Positions 53,277 through 55,966 of a DNA stretch of 55,966 nucleotides are shown here, piece after piece. The stretch lies in contig CAMCUC010000015.1 in the NCBI GenBank assembly GCA_945878875.1, positions 1 to 55,966 of the forward strand, given 5' to 3'. The position numbers were made by a program, and so were the translations under genes. Origin of the DNA: Rhizobium sp. Q54 (GTDB taxonomy: Bacteria > Pseudomonadota > Alphaproteobacteria > Rhizobiales > Beijerinckiaceae). Position 1 is the stretch's first letter; each line of letters begins with the position of its first letter. Below the pieces are notes generated by a model. That model saw nothing but the letters and a program-made list of their open reading frames with translations, was not told the DNA's origin and ran no database searches.

Positions 53277-54062
53277 ATGGCTGGCTTCAGCCGCTTTCTG
53301 GCCGTGCTGCGCGTGTTCAACGAGGCGGCCAGCGCGTGGAGCGTGCCCGACATGGCGGACGCGCTTGGCCTGCCTGCGAGCACCGCATATCGCACAGTGC
53401 GCGATCTTGTTGACGCGGGCTTTCTGGAAGCCGCGCACGACGGTGCCTACCGACTTGGACCAGCCTTTATTGAATATGATCGGCTCCTGCGCATGACTGA
53501 CCCCCTCGTGCATGCAGGCGCTGGCGCACTGCGCGATGTGGTGATGCAAGCGCATACGCCGTGCGTTGCTTTGCTGTCACGGCTCTATAACGATCAGGTG
53601 ATGTGCGTAGCAGACGAAGCTGCGCGCGAGACCCCGTTTCGCTCCAGCTATGAGCGCGGCAAGCCAATGCCGTTGACGCAGGGCGCAACCTCGAAAGCCA
53701 TTCTGGCGCAGCTGCCAACACGTCAGCTCAACCGTCTGATCGGGACACCGAAAGCTGCGCCGGACAATGAAGTTTTGCGCCGCGAACTCGCTGAAATTCG
53801 TCGTCGCGGCTATTGCGCGACCGCCAGCGAAATCGACACGGGGCTTGCCGGCATCGCCGCGCCCGTCATCGTGCGCGAAGCAGGGATCCACGCAAGCCTC
53901 AGCCTTGTGGCCGAGGATACAAATCTCGACGAAAGTCAGCGGCGCAGGCTCGTTCTGCTTGTCGTTTCGGCTGCAAGCCTGATCAGCGAAGAGTTGCGCC
54001 ACAGGCATAGCTCGACTTCCATTAATCCGCCTGTTCCCATGCCCAGACGATCGGTGAAATAA
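53277..54062 (+). CDS. IclR-family transcriptional regulator
   Basis: Regulator of 261 residues with an N-terminal winged helix (about 6-65; ALGLPASTAYRTVRDLVDAG) and a C-terminal IclR effector domain (about 80-245; GKPMPLTQGATSKAILAQL, EIDTGLAGIAAPV). The family often controls aromatic-acid catabolism by binding the pathway intermediate. GGGAGGG precedes the ATG. Its stop overlaps the start of the monooxygenase gene by 1 base (TAATG), so the two are coupled. The divergent palindrome nearby is its probable operator. Confidence 0.92.
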   Translation: MAGFSRFLAVLRVFNEAASAWSVPDMADALGLPASTAYRTVRDLVDAGFLEAAHDGAYRLGPAFIEYDRLLRMTDPLVHAGAGALRDVVMQAHTPCVALLSRLYNDQVMCVADEAARETPFRSSYERGKPMPLTQGATSKAILAQLPTRQLNRLIGTPKAAPDNEVLRRELAEIRRRGYCATASEIDTGLAGIAAPVIVREAGIHASLSLVAEDTNLDESQRRRLVLLVVSAASLISEELRHRHSSTSINPPVPMPRRSVK

Positions 54063-55663
54063 TGTCTTCTCTCTATTGCGACGTCATCATCGTCGGCGCC
54101 GGTCCTACCGGCCTTACGCTGGCTAATTTGCTCGGCAAAGCTGGCGTCAGCGTCATCCTTGTAGAGCGCAACGATACCACCGTGCAGGCGCCACGCGCCG
54201 TATCAGTCGACGATGAAAGCCTGCGCACCATGCAGGCGTGCGGACTGGTTGAAGACGTGCTGGCGAATGTAGCTATTGATTACGGATATCAATACATCAC
54301 GCAAAACAACGAAGTGTTTGCCCAAGTGGAGCCAACCTCACGCGAGTTTGGCTGGACGCGACGCAACGCCTTTACCCAGCCAGAGTTTGAAGCCGCACTG
54401 CAAGAGGGGCTTTCGCGCTTTCCGAACGTGACGCAATTGTTTGGGCACAGCTTTGAAAGCATGCAGCAGGATGAGAAAAACGTGATCCTGCGCGTGAAGC
54501 AACCCGATGGCGAGCTGCGCGAATTGCGCGCGCTCTATCTGGCTGGAACCGACGGCGCGCGCTCAGCTGTTCGTAAAGCCATTGACTCCAAACTCACCGG
54601 CTCAACCTATCGCGAACGCTGGCTGATCGTCGATCTTGAACACACCAGAGAACGCTTTCGTCTGACGCGGGTGTTATGCAATCCCAAGCGCCCGACGATT
54701 TGCCTGCCGGGCCCCGATGGCAAGCGCCGCTACGAATTCATGGTTCATAACAACGAGACGGACGAGCAAATTTCAACGCCTGGGAAGGTGCGCGAACTGC
54801 TCGCGATGTTTGGGCCAGACGCGGATGCTCCGGTGGTGCGGCGGCAGGTCTACACGTTCCATGCGCGCATGGCCGATCACTGGCGCAAGGGCCGGGTGTT
54901 CCTTGGCGGCGATGCTGCCCATTTGACGCCGCCGTTTGCTGGCCAGGGCATGAATAGCGGCGTGCGCGATGCGCATAATTTGGCCTGGAAACTGGCCTGC
55001 GTCGTGAAGGGCGAGCTTGGTGCGGGCGTGCTCGATACATACCAAAAAGAGCGCTCACCGCATGCGTGGTCGCTGATTGAACTTGCCGTCAACATTGGCC
55101 GCGTGATGATGCCGACCTCTGCTGTACAGGCGTTTGTGCTACAGAGCGCCTTCAAGCTGATGCGGTTCATCCCGCCCCTGCACGCATATTTCGCGCAGAT
55201 GAAATACAAGCCAAAACCGTTCTACAAAGAGGGATTCTTGTTGCCTGAAGACGGGGGCCTAAACGTCGTTGGCCGCATGCAACCGCAACCGCTGGTCGAA
55301 CGGCTGGATCGTTCGCGCGTGAAGCTGGACGAGCTCGCAGGCAATGGCTTCGCATTAATCGCATTTGGCAGCAATGCGCAGGAAACGCTTGGATCATGCG
55401 CTGCTTTTGATTTCGGCCTGCCCAATCTTGTGCGCATCGCAATCAATCCGCATTCGATGAATATCGACCGAAACGCCGATCCTGCAATCCTTGCCGTGCG
55501 CGAAGTCGATGAATTGTTCGAGCAGCGTTTGCCAAAGGGCCGTGAGATTTTGATCATCATCCGCCCGGACCGATACGCAGCCGCGGCATGCGACGTTACC
55601 AACGCAGCCGACATGTCGGGCTTTGCAGAGCGCGTGCGGGGGCTGGTGAAGAGCGTAGCATGA
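54062..55663 (+). CDS. FAD-dependent aromatic monooxygenase (MhpA-like)
   Basis: Class A flavin hydroxylase of 533 residues. The FAD site VGAGPTGLTL (G12, G14, G17), the GDAAHLTPPFAGQGMNSGVRDA motif and DG-type TDGARSAVR are clear; a C-terminal thioredoxin-like domain follows (about 395-533). The closest characterised relatives are 3-(3-hydroxyphenyl)propionate and other phenolic hydroxylases. In this locus it could add a hydroxyl to a ring acid destined for gentisate-type cleavage; the substrate is not evident. Confidence 0.9.
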   Translation: MSSLYCDVIIVGAGPTGLTLANLLGKAGVSVILVERNDTTVQAPRAVSVDDESLRTMQACGLVEDVLANVAIDYGYQYITQNNEVFAQVEPTSREFGWTRRNAFTQPEFEAALQEGLSRFPNVTQLFGHSFESMQQDEKNVILRVKQPDGELRELRALYLAGTDGARSAVRKAIDSKLTGSTYRERWLIVDLEHTRERFRLTRVLCNPKRPTICLPGPDGKRRYEFMVHNNETDEQISTPGKVRELLAMFGPDADAPVVRRQVYTFHARMADHWRKGRVFLGGDAAHLTPPFAGQGMNSGVRDAHNLAWKLACVVKGELGAGVLDTYQKERSPHAWSLIELAVNIGRVMMPTSAVQAFVLQSAFKLMRFIPPLHAYFAQMKYKPKPFYKEGFLLPEDGGLNVVGRMQPQPLVERLDRSRVKLDELAGNGFALIAFGSNAQETLGSCAAFDFGLPNLVRIAINPHSMNIDRNADPAILAVREVDELFEQRLPKGREILIIIRPDRYAAAACDVTNAADMSGFAERVRGLVKSVA

Positions 55664-55691
55664 CTCGGCGCTTTATTCGCGCAACCCGGAC

Positions 55692-55760
55692 ACGTCATGG
55701 CGGCGACGGCCGCCATCCCCCAGCAGGCTATGAGCGGGTTGCCTGCCGGGGGTCCCGGGG
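55692..55760. repeat. Dispersed intergenic repeat, family C, copy 5, right end disrupted
   Basis: CGTCATGGCGGCGACGGCCG ... CTATGAGCGGGTTGCCTGCCG ... GGGTCCCGGG matches the other C copies, but the expected CATCCCGGGATGACG end is replaced by a different sequence leading into a transposase gene. Confidence 0.65.
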
Positions 55761-55813
55761 GATGTCCCGCTCGATGTTGAAAATCGCGGTGCGGGCCTTG
55801 CCTCGTTTGATGA

Positions 55814-55966
55814 TTACGCGGCCTTTGATGTCTCATCAAGGCCGAAGTGGTTGGCATGATGACGTTGCAGTGCGTCGCGCAGGGTGGGCAGTTGGTCACG
55901 GGCTTTCAACCGCCTGAACCCCTTGGCAGCCTCCATCATGCCTGCGGCGGTCCACCGCAGGGCCAT
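55814..55966 (-). CDS. C-terminus of a transposase, possibly IS256-like (partial)
   Basis: Fifty residues and a TAA stop are visible; the frame runs off the right edge. The segment ALRWTAAGMMEAAKGFRRLK followed by RDQLPTLRDALQRHH resembles the tail of mutator/IS256-type transposases of rhizobia, from memory. The element's left end should lie between 55757 and 55813, where sequence unlike the C repeats begins. Confidence 0.55.
   Translation of the reverse strand: MALRWTAAGMMEAAKGFRRLKARDQLPTLRDALQRHHANHFGLDETSKAA

Overview
The window looks like a chromosomal segment of an alphaproteobacterium of the order Hyphomicrobiales (Rhizobiales). The GC content is high. The evidence is a CckA hybrid kinase gene with a CtrA-type box upstream, recA preceded by the alphaproteobacterial SOS box (GAAC-N7-GAAC), an EipB (DUF1849) envelope gene, a eukaryotic-type NADP isocitrate dehydrogenase, an ATP12 chaperone, a TrxR-like ferredoxin-NADP reductase, and a very long coiled-coil membrane protein resembling the growth pole ring protein of Agrobacterium. 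No rRNA, tRNA, CRISPR array or prophage was recognised.

Layout. 1-4.3 kb: end of a small membrane protein gene (minus strand), cckA, a one-helix hypothetical protein and a degenerate Hpt protein. 4.3-8.5 kb: recA and alaS, separated by a 416-base leader with a terminator. 8.7-14.1 kb: two universal stress proteins, an ACMSD-like amidohydrolase, a glycerophosphodiesterase/RidA pair and eipB. 14.1-17.2 kb: a tight minus-strand operon fluC-rluC/D-HAD-ATP12. 17.4-22.4 kb: AzlCD, HIT protein, FemAB/GNAT-like protein, MFS transporter, small cytochrome c, small hypothetical protein. 22.6-31.4 kb: trmJ-like, icd, DEAD helicase, Tat-exported MBL protein, sixA, ycjX-ycjF. 31.5-34.6 kb: msrQ, ferredoxin reductase, 2Fe-2S ferredoxin and a second degenerate Hpt protein. 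34.8-39.8 kb: the GPR-like giant protein. 39.9-43.7 kb: an Mla-type lipid transport operon (mlaE-mlaF-mlaD-lipoprotein). 43.8-49.8 kb: Hsp20, XRE-cupin regulator, EamA transporter, divergent SDR, a Pro/Ala-rich protein, two cytochromes c and a rhodanese. 49.9-55.7 kb: glycerate kinase, then an aromatic-acid catabolic locus (gentisate 1,2-dioxygenase, class II aldolase-like protein, IclR regulator, FAD monooxygenase) with a compact divergent promoter and nested palindromes. The right edge holds the C-terminus of a transposase.

Three families of dispersed palindromic intergenic repeats (called A, B and C here) recur 13 times in 56 kb, nearly always between genes. Family A includes two full-length 116-bp copies in opposite orientation and three shorter forms, which looks like a MITE-type element decaying to bare hairpins. 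Family B abuts the ribosome binding site of sixA and the start of ycjX. A transposase-bearing element at the right edge appears to interrupt a family C copy.

No wholly new multi-gene system is proven here. The best candidates for follow-up are the two Hpt-like proteins that lack the usual lysine after the phospho-histidine (one near cckA, one divergent from the GPR-like gene), the GPR-like protein with its 22-residue repeats, the aromatic locus with its operator, and the repeat families.
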